Shown here: one piece after another, positions 31,823-40,801 of the stretch
How the letters are laid out: each line of letters begins with the position of its first letter
Position numbering within the stretch: the stretch's first letter is position 1
Source of the DNA: Haliotispira sp965263485
GTDB taxonomy: Bacteria > Spirochaetota > Spirochaetia > SP-2023
Assembly: GCA_965263485.1 (NCBI GenBank)
Contig: CBDHHO010000001.1
Location: forward strand, 186,001-250,000
Direction of reading: 5' to 3'
Length of the DNA stretch: 64,000 nt
Notes under the pieces: generated by a model
Told to the model about the DNA's origin: nothing
What the model saw: only the letters and a program-made list of their open reading frames with translations
Databases searched by the model: none
Position numbers and translations under genes: made by a program

Positions 31823-33160
31823 ATGATAATTATGCTTAGCGTGGGTCTGGGTTTGGTAGTTTTACTGCTGATTCTGGGTGCTTTTTTTTCTGCCATTGAA
31901 ACCGCGGTAACGGCTTTGAACCGGGTCGATCTCAGTGCCCTGAAAGAACAGGACCAAACCTTGGGGAAACGGGTTGAGGAGCTGCTGCGGGACCCGGAGC
32001 GCCTGATCGCAGCTCTGTTGATTGGCAACAATATTGCCAATACTGCCGCCCCTGCCATTTTGGTCTATGTTGTCGGTTATTATTTCCGGGATATTTTCAT
32101 TGCGCCGAGCACGGTGGTGCTGACTCTGTTCATCATTATTTTCAGTGAAATCGCACCCAAGCAGCTGGCACTAATCTACAAACGCCGAATATCCATGAAG
32201 ACCGTTGGTCTGGTGGATTTTTTCTATAAGCTGTTCTCACCGCTGCAAAGAGTAATCATTTGGTTCACGGGTAAAATATTCCCGATCTTGAGCCGGGAAA
32301 GGGCCAAGGAAAATCTGGAAGAATCCTTGGAGCATATGATCGATCTGGCCAAAGAGCAAGGTTTCATCGACCCGTATGAGCGCGAGTTTATTCACAATGT
32401 CCTCGACCTCAACGATAAGGTAGCCCGCCAGATTATGACTCACCGTAAAGATGTTTTTTCCGTACTTGCCGACGAGTTGCTGGCTGAAGTCTACCCAAAG
32501 ATGATCGAACATTCCTACAGTCGGGTACCGGTCTGCCAAAACACCCGGAATACCAGGGAACAGATTGTCGGTCTTTTATACCTAAGCGATGTACAGAAAT
32601 TTTTCATCTCGCCCCCCTCCCTAAGCGAGCATTCGGAGCAGCCGAAGGTTTGGAACCTGATGAAGCCCGTTTCCTTTTTGCCGGACAGTTCCAAGGTTTC
32701 TGCTCTGTTCTTTCACTTTAAGCAGAATGAGGGCAATCTGGTGATTATTCTAGACGAGTATGGCGGCCTGGCCGGAGTCGTCAGTCAGGAAGACGTGCTG
32801 GAAGCGGTGTTTGGCAATCTCTACGATGAGGATGAAAAGGACGAAAAAACGGCCCTGCATATTCGCAAGGATGGAGCGGCTTTTGAGTTTTCGGGCCTCC
32901 TGAGCATACAGCAGTTTGAGTATTTCTTTGACCTGGAACTACATGATGTTCAGGAAAATACGCGCTTGGCCACGATGTCGGGTTATCTGTGTGATTTGCT
33001 CGGTTACATACCGGAGCAGAATGAATTGATTGAGACTGCAGAGGGTCGTTTCCGGGTGCTGGAGAGCGATGGCAAGCGGATCCTCAGGCTGCGCTTTGAG
33101 CCTGCACAGCGCCCGCGCGATGAGGTCTCCGTACAAGATGGCCAAGACAAGACTCTTTGA
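31823..33160 (+). CDS. CNNM/CorC-type hemolysin-family membrane protein
   Basis: Domain order is DUF21/CNNM transmembrane region (residues 1-190; FFSAIETAVTALNRVDLSAL, LLIGNNIANTAAPAILVYVVGYYF, IIFSEIAPKQLALIYKR), then a CBS pair (about 200-330; VARQIMTHRKDVFSV, GNLVIILDEYGGLAGVVSQEDVLEAVFG), then a CorC_HlyC domain with TMSGYLCDLLGYIPEQNE. CNNM/CorC proteins are linked to Mg2+ (and Co2+) efflux; the 'hemolysin' name is historical. Length is typical. The next ORF begins inside its last codons (23-bp overlap). Confidence 0.9.
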   Translation: MIIMLSVGLGLVVLLLILGAFFSAIETAVTALNRVDLSALKEQDQTLGKRVEELLRDPERLIAALLIGNNIANTAAPAILVYVVGYYFRDIFIAPSTVVLTLFIIIFSEIAPKQLALIYKRRISMKTVGLVDFFYKLFSPLQRVIIWFTGKIFPILSRERAKENLEESLEHMIDLAKEQGFIDPYEREFIHNVLDLNDKVARQIMTHRKDVFSVLADELLAEVYPKMIEHSYSRVPVCQNTRNTREQIVGLLYLSDVQKFFISPPSLSEHSEQPKVWNLMKPVSFLPDSSKVSALFFHFKQNEGNLVIILDEYGGLAGVVSQEDVLEAVFGNLYDEDEKDEKTALHIRKDGAAFEFSGLLSIQQFEYFFDLELHDVQENTRLATMSGYLCDLLGYIPEQNELIETAEGRFRVLESDGKRILRLRFEPAQRPRDEVSVQDGQDKTL

Positions 33161-33680
33161 AGTCTTCGACCGCAAAAAGGGCCTGAAAAATTTCAGCAGC
33201 CTGGACTACGCCCGCTATAAAAGAGAGTTCCAGACGGGCCAACTGTTGCCCAAGATCAGCCGGGAATACGGTGTAACTCTCGCCGATATTCGGGACTTGG
33301 CCAAAGACCCGGACCACGGCTTACACATGACATTTTCCAGCGTGATTGAGACGATGGTCGGGCTGGAGCTGGCTAAATTTGGGGTGATGGGTCTGGAGGT
33401 GAGGCGCGGGCCAAAGGGTCTCGATTTGCTTGATGCTTGGGGCCGAGGTTGGGATGTTAAGGCGCCGCCCAGCCTGTCCGATCGCACTTTCTGCTCGGAA
33501 ATCGCTTTCCGGAGCATCTTGCGCAAGTATCGCATACACAACAAACCGATTGGAATTTTGCTCTGCATTTCATTTCTGCACTGGCAGGACTACCTGCAGC
33601 TGGAAGAGCTGCTGGCTCACGAGTTGAGTCTGGAGCAGAAGTTTCATCTGCGCCAAGTGGCGATTCAGGGTTTTTTGTGA
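33138..33680 (+). CDS. unknown protein, possible PD-(D/E)XK-like fold
   Basis: The start at ATG 33138 overlaps the CNNM gene by 23 bp; GAGG lies 12 nt upstream. The 180-residue product has a basic helical N-terminus (KREFQTGQLLPKISREYGVTLADIRDLAK). It then has VIETMVGLELAKFGVMGLEVRRGPKGLDLLDAWGRGWDVKAPPS. The pattern Glu...Asp-Leu-Leu-Asp...Trp-Asp-Val-Lys is compatible with a restriction-endonuclease-like core (D, then D-x-K), but this rests on a short motif. No signal peptide or membrane span. The overlap indicates translational coupling with the ion transporter. Confidence 0.6.
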   Translation: MAKTRLFEVFDRKKGLKNFSSLDYARYKREFQTGQLLPKISREYGVTLADIRDLAKDPDHGLHMTFSSVIETMVGLELAKFGVMGLEVRRGPKGLDLLDAWGRGWDVKAPPSLSDRTFCSEIAFRSILRKYRIHNKPIGILLCISFLHWQDYLQLEELLAHELSLEQKFHLRQVAIQGFL

Positions 33681-33707
33681 GGCTGCCAAGTCCCGGCGGC
33701 TTATTTC

Positions 33708-34418
33708 TCAGGGGCTTTGCAGATCGATATCCTGCTTGCCCGTGAGAAAGTCTGCTAAGGCAATTTGCTGTTGTAGCTGAAGGCCGGACGGGCCCCGAAC
33801 TTGGATATCCAAGGTTTCACCGGTAAAGATCTGCTCCAGCATTTGGTGCTCTCCGGGGCTCAGTGCATTGCCATCCCGGTTGAGCTGCGGATAACTGGCA
33901 TCCTGCGCTTCGGCACTGGCGGCGTTGAGCTGCCAGCGGAACTGCGGGCCTTGATTTGCTCTCTGCGCCTGCCACTGAAGTTCCGGCCCCAGCAACAAAC
34001 GCAGATCTGCCGCACTGGCAAAGCCCAGCCGTACCCGGACAATGCCGCGCGAGCCCGCTTTTTTGGCGGGCCGGAAAGAATAACGGAGTAGTTCAATCGT
34101 GGGACTCTGGGCGGCGATACTGCGGAAATCCCATTCCCAGAGGGGCAGCGGCAGCGGCGCGATATCATCGTGCGGCGCAGGGTAATTGGAAATATTTTGC
34201 AGGCTTTCGCTGAATCGGTATTCCAACTCTAAAGTGCCCTGAGCACCAGGTTTCTGCGGCAAGCGCAGAGCAAGTTTCAAGCTCAGGCAGCTGCTCAGCA
34301 GCAGCAGTAAAAGCGCAAGGCAAGGAAGCAGGAGTGGCCGATATCGACCCCGGTAATGTTTCCGATAATTTTTAAGGAGCGCTGCGAAATAGTGGGCTGA
34401 GGGCAAGTTTCTGGTCAT
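33708..34418 (-). CDS. putative lipoprotein
   Basis: The N-terminus MTRNLPSAHYFAALLKNYRKHYRGRYRPLLLPCLALLLLLLSSC has basic residues, a Leu-rich core and an LSSC lipobox at about residue 44. The mature part (about 190 residues) is unrecognised: LELEYRFSESLQNISNYPAP, IVRVRLGFASAADLRLLLG, then an Ala/Gln/Leu-rich end. It is convergent with the gene at 33138 (27 bp apart) and follows the FliG-like gene on the same strand after 148 bp, a gap in which I see no element. Confidence 0.65.
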   Translation of the reverse strand: MTRNLPSAHYFAALLKNYRKHYRGRYRPLLLPCLALLLLLLSSCLSLKLALRLPQKPGAQGTLELEYRFSESLQNISNYPAPHDDIAPLPLPLWEWDFRSIAAQSPTIELLRYSFRPAKKAGSRGIVRVRLGFASAADLRLLLGPELQWQAQRANQGPQFRWQLNAASAEAQDASYPQLNRDGNALSPGEHQMLEQIFTGETLDIQVRGPSGLQLQQQIALADFLTGKQDIDLQSP

Positions 34419-34566
34419 AAGTAAGTTTGCTGATACACAGGCGGGACAAGTTCCCGGGAGTTCCCGGAGGAGGACGCAGGGAGGCTGCGGGCACCATCAT
34501 ATAGTAGATGTGGTCGACTCGCAACGCTGTGCAGAAAAGCCCCGTTATGAGCTTTTCTAAAGTGGG

Positions 34567-35874
34567 TTACCAGTCTTTGAGGGCCGGGAAGGCATTCAGC
34601 AGTTGCTCCGTCATTGCCTGCCTTTGCTCACGGGGCAGCCGGGCCAGGTCAATGCTGGCTCGCAGGACTGCCCGTTTCTGTTCTCCGTTGAGCAGGTGGC
34701 GCAGCAAGCGGCCATAGTGTGGCATGCCGAACAATAAAGCCAACTCGCGGTCACCGACTTCCCGACTGATCTGACGCAGAATCCGGCGCTGGCGCAGCGA
34801 GCCCCGGTCTCGTTCCAGCCAGTCGGCCAGTTCGCCGTCATCGCGGGTGACAGCTTGCAATATCTGCGCCTCTTGCTCTGGCGGCAGACCATCGAGAATC
34901 GAGCTCAGAATTTTGGTGCCAACCAGCTCCGGATAATCCGCTCCGTCCGCTTCGTTTGCTTTGACCTGTGGGGCTCCCCCCCATTTTGTGCCGCGCTGTT
35001 TAATCTTGCGGCTCAACCAGTGGAAGGCCTGAAAGAAGCCATCGCCATCCAAGGTTGCGCTGCTTCCGGCCAGAGAACGCAGCAGGGCCGCACGCTTCCG
35101 GTGCGGCATCCGGGCCAGTATCCGGCTGCGCCCGCGCCGTGAAGAATATTTGAGCAACAGGGCTTGCAGTGTGCCGTTCGATTCATCCAACAGGTATTCG
35201 AAATCACCATCGCTCAACCCTTCAACAAATTCGCGGTAGGGACTGCGCTCCGATCCGGTGAACCCCGCGTTTGCTTGAAGTTGCCGACGCTCTAATGAAA
35301 AGGAGGGGGCAGGTGTCCCGGGGGATGCTGGTACCGGGGCCCGCTGCTTTTGCAAAGCTGTTGACTCCGAGAGAAATGTTGTAAAATTGTCGGGTTCTGC
35401 TGCTTCCCCCCCCTGCTGCGAACTCAAAGTGACCGAGACACCGAAGACATCCCGCTTGCTTTGAGTCCGGAAATCCTCCGAAGTCTGTTGCCCCTCCGGA
35501 GCTTGCTCTTCCATGGGCAGGCTCAGTTCCCGGGCGAAGTACTGGTCCAGAGCGTGCAGCCCGGCCGTATGCTCTTCTGTTCCTTTGAGGGAAGGCTCCA
35601 TACTGCGGAGGGAGCTTGACCCAACGCTATCCGTGGGCTCGGGCCAATTTGGCGGAGCTTTCGGTCCGGAGTAAGAATTATTCCGGGCAGCTTTTTGGGA
35701 GCTATCGTTGGGGCTCTCATCGGAGTCGCCGAAGTTTGGGGGCGGGGCATGTTTCTGCTGGTGCTGGTACTGCCGCAAGCCGCGCAGCTTCTGGTAGGTC
35801 GAAGCAGGAGGCTGCTGGTCTTGCGGGGCAGGGGAGGCAAGTGGCTCCAGCGGGGCTGTAGGCTGCTTGGGCAT
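34567..35874 (-). CDS. helical protein, weakly FliG-like
   Basis: The first 200 residues are low-complexity (Pro, Gln, Ser-rich: LEPLASPAPQDQQPP, HAPPPNFGDSDES) and probably disordered. The last 230 form two sets of short helices: DGDFEYLLDESNGTLQALLLKYSSRRGRSRILARMPHRKRAALLRSL and GTKILSSILDGLPPEQEAQILQAVTRDDGELADWL...LALLFGMPHYGRLLRHLLNGEQKRAVLRASI. The pattern recalls the ARM-like middle and C-terminal domains of the flagellar switch protein FliG, of which spirochaetes carry divergent paralogues. I give this low weight. The lipoprotein gene after it may be co-transcribed. Confidence 0.55.
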   Translation of the reverse strand: MPKQPTAPLEPLASPAPQDQQPPASTYQKLRGLRQYQHQQKHAPPPNFGDSDESPNDSSQKAARNNSYSGPKAPPNWPEPTDSVGSSSLRSMEPSLKGTEEHTAGLHALDQYFARELSLPMEEQAPEGQQTSEDFRTQSKRDVFGVSVTLSSQQGGEAAEPDNFTTFLSESTALQKQRAPVPASPGTPAPSFSLERRQLQANAGFTGSERSPYREFVEGLSDGDFEYLLDESNGTLQALLLKYSSRRGRSRILARMPHRKRAALLRSLAGSSATLDGDGFFQAFHWLSRKIKQRGTKWGGAPQVKANEADGADYPELVGTKILSSILDGLPPEQEAQILQAVTRDDGELADWLERDRGSLRQRRILRQISREVGDRELALLFGMPHYGRLLRHLLNGEQKRAVLRASIDLARLPREQRQAMTEQLLNAFPALKDW

Positions 35875-35934
35875 GGGTATATACTGCTAATGTTGGAAAT
35901 AATAGCAAGCAGTGGCCTTCTGGCCGGAATTTTA

Positions 35935-36350
35935 AGGGAACCTCTAAAAATTTCATTCTGCGCTGAATCGCGATCTTGTTGCCGAATAAAGGTTCTGCCT
36001 CCGGCAGGATTTGTGAAGAATGGCCTTGGCTGCACACGGCCCTCCCCATTTCTCCCATGCTGCGCCAGTTCGCAAAAAGGAAGGTCGGGCCTGGCTGCGC
36101 ACGGCCCTCCCCGGTTCTCCCATGCTGCGCCAGCTCGCGGAAGAGGAAGGTCGGGCCTGGCTGCGCACGGCCCTCCCCGGTTCTCCCATGCTGCGCCAGC
36201 TCGCGGAAGAGGAAGGTCGGGCCTGGCTGCGCACGGCCCTCCCCGGTTCTCCCATGCTGCGCCCAGCTCGCAAAAGAGGAAGGTCGGGCCTTGGCTGCGC
36301 ACGGCCCTCCCCTGTTTCTCCCATGCTGCGCCAGCTCGCATGGGAGCCTC
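35935..36350 (+). mobile_element. TIR element left end with GC-rich array (five units)
   Basis: AGGGAACCTCTAAAAATTTC at 35935 begins a copy whose next block (GCGATCTTGTTGCCGAATAAAGG) matches that at 3980. It then expands into units starting GCTGCGCCAG at 36059, 36124, 36190, 36256 and 36325 (periods 65-69). It ends with the CTCCCATG/CATGGGAG hairpin and passes directly into leader cassette 5; no right end is present. Confidence 0.75.
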
Positions 36351-36357
36351 CCAAGAA

Positions 36358-36662
36358 AAGCCAATTTTTGTAGATTTTCTCGCGATTTTTCTTGCACTCC
36401 GCCGGAAAAGAGTATATTCTCCAAGGAGAACAATCCATTTCATAACCCCATTTCATCTTTTATCAAAACCATTCCGACCTTGGCCGGAACATCATTTTTA
36501 TGCATTATTTTGCATAATAATACCAAGGAGTATTGCAATATGGAACACAAGTTCAGTAAAATTCGCTCATCGCTCATCGCTCATCGCTCATCGCTCATCG
36601 AAAAAATTAAAACTATATAGCAGGGGAAATTATTTTTCTGCGGGGATTTCACGCCCATTTAT
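36358..36662 (+). promoter_or_regulatory. lipoprotein leader cassette, copy 5
   Basis: TTGCAC (36392-36397), 17 bp, TATTCT (36415-36420); hairpin; AAGGAG (36525-36530); ATG 36540 at spacing 9. The leader frame stops at 36620 after 26 codons. Confidence 0.8.
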
Positions 36663-37815
36663 CCTTTTATTTGTCTGCTCCCTGATTCTACTGGTCGCCT
36701 GCGATCCGCCCTCCTCCGGCAGCGAGGGCGGCGGAGAGAGCGTGCGCCTTGCCTTCTCCGACCATTCCGACCGAAGCCAGAGCATCATCGGCATGCGGGA
36801 ATTCCTGCTCACCATCACCGCCTCTGTGTCCCGGCCCACGGACATATCCTTTATCGTCAGCGCAAGTACGAGTGCTCCGGGCTGGAACAGCGTGAAGGAT
36901 AATCCAACGAAACTGGTCCGTACTTTCAGCAATAGCCAGCCAAGGGAAGTCTATTTCAGTGCGACCGATACGCTTCCGCTCGCTTCGCCACTGCTCCAAT
37001 CCAGTGGCAACCGCCTCATAACGGTCGATTTGTCAACGGACTCAGGAACTGCCGGGGTAATGAATCCTGCCAGTACCTACTATGTCCACGCCTATGCAGA
37101 CGCAAAGCACATAGCCTCAAGTGCGCCGATTACCACTGCGGACTATCCGCAATTGCCTGCGCAATACAACAATCAAACTCCCGCCAACGACGACGATGGC
37201 AATCCCATAGAGGCATACTCCAGAGATCAATTCAACTGGGGGACTCAGATGTGGGATCGTGGGGAGCGGACACCAGCAACATACTCCGTTTTGGCTGACG
37301 AGCCACAACGCCACACTGTGGAAGTGAGGCGAGGCGAGTTTGCACTGCTCCCCGAACGATTCATATTACCTGTTGATGCAGACGATTCGCCACAACAATC
37401 TCCATTATGCATCAATTCTAACAGGCCAACGACAAAAGTTCCTTATACGCTCCGGCCCATATATGAACACAGCCGCGATACTGTTGGTTCATTTTCAGTA
37501 TTCCAACTGGTCTCTACAGACAGGAACGGAGCAGGAACAATGAGAATGTTTGGTGACGGCAACAGTTTGGAACCTGCGGTCCTTTTTCGGAATGCATCTG
37601 AGATACCTGCCAACAAGCGTGATGAAGTCGATGATCTGATGATTTCACCCAAATTTTTGATTGACAAAGTGTTCACCAATTCTGATGTGGCACAAAGATT
37701 TGCTCAAGATGGTCTGATTCTTATTGTAAGTAGAACCCCTTCCTGCTCCAACGGAGCCTTTACATATGGATACAATAACCTAGTTTTCGGAGTTGTCCGG
37801 GTTATCACCCAATAG
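36540..37815 (+). CDS. phase-variable surface lipoprotein, paralogue C
   Basis: Coordinates run from the leader ATG, which is at present one base out of frame with the lipoprotein; no start codon exists in the lipoprotein frame near the signal peptide. That frame reads KLKLYSRGNYFSAGISRPFILLFVCSLILLVAC (split here: basic part to ISR, core PFILLFVCSLILL, lipobox LVAC). The mature part has the family blocks MREFLLTITASV, SFIVSASTSAPGWNSVKDNP, REVYFSATDTLPLASPLLQ, GVMNPASTYYVHAYADA, APITTADYP, NWGTQMW and LLPERFILPVDADDS, then a private C-terminus. Related to the genes at 11366 and 13815. Function unknown. Confidence 0.72.
36564..36598 (+). repeat. heptamer CGCTCAT, five units
   Basis: Five perfect units here against six in copies 1, 2 and 4, so the tract length varies within this genome. 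The offset to the lipoprotein frame is one, and again four or seven units would close it. Confidence 0.9.
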
Positions 37816-37875
37816 CAAATGAGGATTGAGCAAATGAGGATTTCCTTCAATACACCTTGAATTTCTGCCTTTATA

Positions 37876-37908
37876 AAACCTATAAGGTTTTGAAAACCTT
37901 ATAGGTTT
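37876..37908. repeat. perfect 33-bp palindrome
   Basis: Arms AAACCTATAAGGTTTT and AAAACCTTATAGGTTT flank a single G. Sixteen paired bases without mismatch could form a strong hairpin in either strand. It lies 60 bp after paralogue C and could end transcription or be a REP-like mobile palindrome. I found no second copy in the window. Confidence 0.85.
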
Positions 37909-37963
37909 GGCAGGATTGCCGGGAATAGCCTTTTCCGGTTGCTGAGTGCCGTAGAACTTCAAT

Positions 37964-38010
37964 CTGAGCGCGGAGCGCGAAGATTGGAAATTCTAGGTGT
38001 ACCGAAGTAC
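37964..38010 (+). repeat. short dispersed repeat, copy 2
   Basis: TCTGAGCGCGGAGCGCGAAG, ATTGGAAATTC and AGGTGTACCGAAGTACC repeat the sequence at 19025-19071. The remaining 120 bp before the rpn gene carry only its promoter. Confidence 0.75.
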
Positions 38011-38097
38011 CGGGCTGAAAGAAGACAAACAGGATTCTGTGAGGGGGTCGGCCAACAGATTGCCGCCGCCGCTGATATATCCCCGTCCCTCTTTTAA

Positions 38098-38126
38098 TTG
38101 CGCTGTACGGACAAAACAGCTATATT
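38098..38126 (+). promoter_or_regulatory. predicted rpn promoter, second copy
   Basis: TTGCGC (38098-38103), 17 bp, TATATT (38121-38126), six bases before the ATG. Conserved with the copy at 12395. Confidence 0.55.
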
Positions 38127-38132
38127 GAAGCC

Positions 38133-39284
38133 ATGGCAAGTTGCGACAGCGCGTACAAATACCTGTTCTCGAACCCGGCAATCCTGTGCAAACTCATCCA
38201 CGCCTTCGTTGAGGAGGACTTTAGCGCCAAAATCCAGCCCGACAGCCTGCGCAAACTCATCCACGCCTTCGTTGAGGAGGACTTTAGCGCCAAAATCCAG
38301 CCCGACAGCCTGCGCAAACTCGACCCGTCCCACCTCTCTGCCACGCTCCAGCAGCGCGAATCGGACCTGCTTTACGAGGTGCGCCTGGACAGCCAAGACA
38401 GCCAAGACAATCAAGATAACCAAACAGCCTATCTGTATATCCTGCTCGAATTCCAGTCCACAGCCCCCAAGCATATGGCCATCCGCCTGCTCAGCTATAT
38501 ATCCCTGTTTTACGAACGCCTCATCAAGGAAGGCAAAAACAGCAAAGGCAAGTTGCCCCCGGTATTTCCGCTGGTGCTCTACAACGGAGACCGCCCTTGG
38601 AATGCGCCCCGCAGCACCAGCGAACTGATCAGCAGCAACGAAATACCCGCAAAATACCTACCCCACTTTCAATATGCTCTCATTGACGAGAAGCGCATCC
38701 CCGACGAGAAAATCCACAAGCTGCACAACCTCATCAGCGCGGTAATTTGTGCCGAGAAATACGGCAGACCGGGGGAGTGGGAAGCCCAGATTCCGCAAAT
38801 CATAGAATTCCTGCGCGATGAACCCGGGCCCGAAATCACCATTTTCAGGCGCTGGATCGCCTTGCTGTTTGGCGAAGGCATGAACGAATCAGAATACAAT
38901 CAAATCACCGCACCAGAGGAGGTACAGAAGATGTTGGCAACACTGGCAGAAGATCTAAAAGCTGAGGGCAGACAAGAAGGCGAAAAACTGGGCATGCAGA
39001 AAGGTTGGGAAGAAGGCGAAAAACTGGGCATGCAGAAAGGTTGGGAAGAAGGCGAAAAACTGGGCATGCAGAAAGGTTGGGAAGAAGGTGAAAAACTAGG
39101 CATGCGGAAAGGCCGGAAAGAAGGCCGGGAAGAAGGTGAAAAACTGGGCATGCGGAAAGGCCGGAAAGAAGGTCGGGAAGAAGGCCGGCGTGAAGCTGCC
39201 CGGAAAATGAAAGAATCCGGGCTGTCGATTGAGCAGATTGCAAGGTTTACCGGCCTGAGCCACCGCGAAATTACCGGGCTCTGA
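38133..39284 (+). CDS. Rpn/YhgA-like recombination-promoting nuclease, second copy
   Basis: Nearly identical to the product of 12430 through the nuclease domain (RESDLLYEVRL...YLYILLEFQS). It differs in two repeats. A 63-bp in-frame duplication at about 38198-38323 doubles KLIHAFVEEDFSAKIQPDSL. The C-terminal tail consists of EGEKLGMQKGWE-type units (three to four copies) instead of GREE repeats. The final SIEQIARFTGLSHREITGL is the same. The duplication falls ahead of the catalytic core, so activity may be altered. It lies between paralogue C and the second beta-helix gene, the same setting as the first copy. Confidence 0.87.
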   Translation: MASCDSAYKYLFSNPAILCKLIHAFVEEDFSAKIQPDSLRKLIHAFVEEDFSAKIQPDSLRKLDPSHLSATLQQRESDLLYEVRLDSQDSQDNQDNQTAYLYILLEFQSTAPKHMAIRLLSYISLFYERLIKEGKNSKGKLPPVFPLVLYNGDRPWNAPRSTSELISSNEIPAKYLPHFQYALIDEKRIPDEKIHKLHNLISAVICAEKYGRPGEWEAQIPQIIEFLRDEPGPEITIFRRWIALLFGEGMNESEYNQITAPEEVQKMLATLAEDLKAEGRQEGEKLGMQKGWEEGEKLGMQKGWEEGEKLGMQKGWEEGEKLGMRKGRKEGREEGEKLGMRKGRKEGREEGRREAARKMKESGLSIEQIARFTGLSHREITGL

Positions 39285-39319
39285 TGCCGGGCTGGGCGCA
39301 GTTGTTCAGGACAGCTTCA

Positions 39320-39544
39320 CAAAAAAAGCAAATTCTGGGAGCTTTTCTTACAATTTTCTTGCCCTCCGAGAGAAAGAGTTTCTCCTTCAAAGAGAAAAAT
39401 ATATTTTATATTCCTATTTGATCTTTTAGCAAGACCCATTCCGACCTTGGCCGGAACATCATCTTCAGTAAAATTCGCTCATCGCTCATCGCCGCCAATG
39501 AATCAAGGCCATGCCGCAGGAAAATATATTTTTCTGCGGCCTTT
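39320..39544 (+). promoter_or_regulatory. leader cassette, copy 6, degenerate
   Basis: TTGCCC at 39359-39364 remains but the -10 box has drifted. About 55 bp containing the hairpin, AAGGAG and ATG are missing between CATCATCTT and CAGTAAAATTCG. Only two CGCTCAT units remain (39476-39489). Without the start signals this copy should be silent. Confidence 0.75.
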
Positions 39545-40767
39545 TTGCGCCTGTTTCTCTTTCTTCTCTTTCCGGCCCTCCTGCTCGGCTGCGACCCGCC
39601 CAACGGATCCGGCGGAGGCTCCGCCCCGCCTGCCCCGCCGAAAGGCTTGCAGGACATTCTGCAAAACGGAACCCTGCCGCCCAGATCGGAGCTGGCGGCT
39701 TACAACCAAGCTACCGCGGATATTCTGGCAAATCTGGCCGGTGAAACAGCCAAAAAACTCGGGATCATATATGTTACGCCAGATGGTGGCAGCACAACGA
39801 AAGACGGCAGCAGCTGGGAAAAGGCCCATGCCGCAGCAGGTCTCAAAACCGCCATTGACAACGCGGCAGCCAGCGCAGAGAAACCCTACCTGGTACTGCT
39901 GGCAGAGGGCAGCTACGCCATCAGCGAAACCCTGAGCATGAAAAACCATGTAGCCATCATGGGCGGCTTTAGCGGCAATGGCTGGGAGAGGGTACGACCA
40001 CCCTGGATGGCGGGGGCAGTGCGGGTACCACAAACGGTACCCGGGTCTTTTCCAATACCGACCTGGACAACACGGCTGTGCTCTCCGGAGTGACCATATC
40101 CAAGGGTTTTACGAATCTTAATGGCGGCGGCATGCTCAATACCAACTCCTCGCCCACGCTCACCAATGTTACGTTCTCCGGGAACACGGCAGAACAATTG
40201 GGAGGCGGGATGGCTAATAACAAATCTTCCCCTGAGCTCATCAATGTTACCTTCTCCGAAAATACTGCTCCTAATGGTTCGGGCGGCGGGATGCATAACA
40301 AGCTGGATCCTAATTCCCAGTCCAGGCCCTTTGTCGTCAACAGCATCTTCTGGGGCAATACAGATAGCCAGGGGAATACAGGTGAGAGTCAGATTACTGG
40401 TATGAACCTTCTGGAGATTTTCGACTCTATTGTGCAGAGGCATGCAGATCCTGATCTGGGTTTGTCAGATGGAGACCCCCAATTGAAGGCCCTGCAGGAC
40501 AACGGTGGCTTTGTGCAGACGCGGGCCTTACCAAGTGGCAGCCCGGCCATCAACAAAGGATCATTCATACGGAAACACGGCGTGCGCATCTATCGCAAAG
40601 ATGGAACCAGCACCCAATGGAGATCTTTTGATACCAGTAATGGTAGTCGGAGTAATGAGGAGCCGCCTTCGGAGGCCATTGACCTGACGGCCACAGATGC
40701 GCGCGGCTATGCCAGAACGGGGCGCCCGGACCTGGGGGCCTTCGAGTTTGGCGGCACAGCGCCGTAG
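39545..40767 (+). pseudogene. beta-helix lipoprotein, frameshifted
   Basis: Signal peptide RLFLFLLFPALLLGC, then DPPNGSGGGSAPPAPP. It follows the paralogue at 15355 from ILQNGTLPPRSELAAYNQ onward (IIYVTPDGGSTTKDGSSWEKAH, YLVLLAEGSYAISETLSM). Near 39990 the reading frame breaks: AGAGGGTACG lacks one G compared with the paralogue. The other frame then carries GVTISKGFTNLNGGGMLN, three beta-helix rungs, and a choice-of-anchor-Q-like end (DNGGFVQTRALPSGSPAIN...DARGYARTGRPDLGAFEFGGTAP). It lacks the InlB repeats. The loss of the leader start agrees with a decaying gene, though a G-tract slip could be reversible. Confidence 0.82.
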
Positions 40768-40801
40768 AGTCGCCAAGCGTAGCAAAGAGTAGCTTCGCCA
40801 A

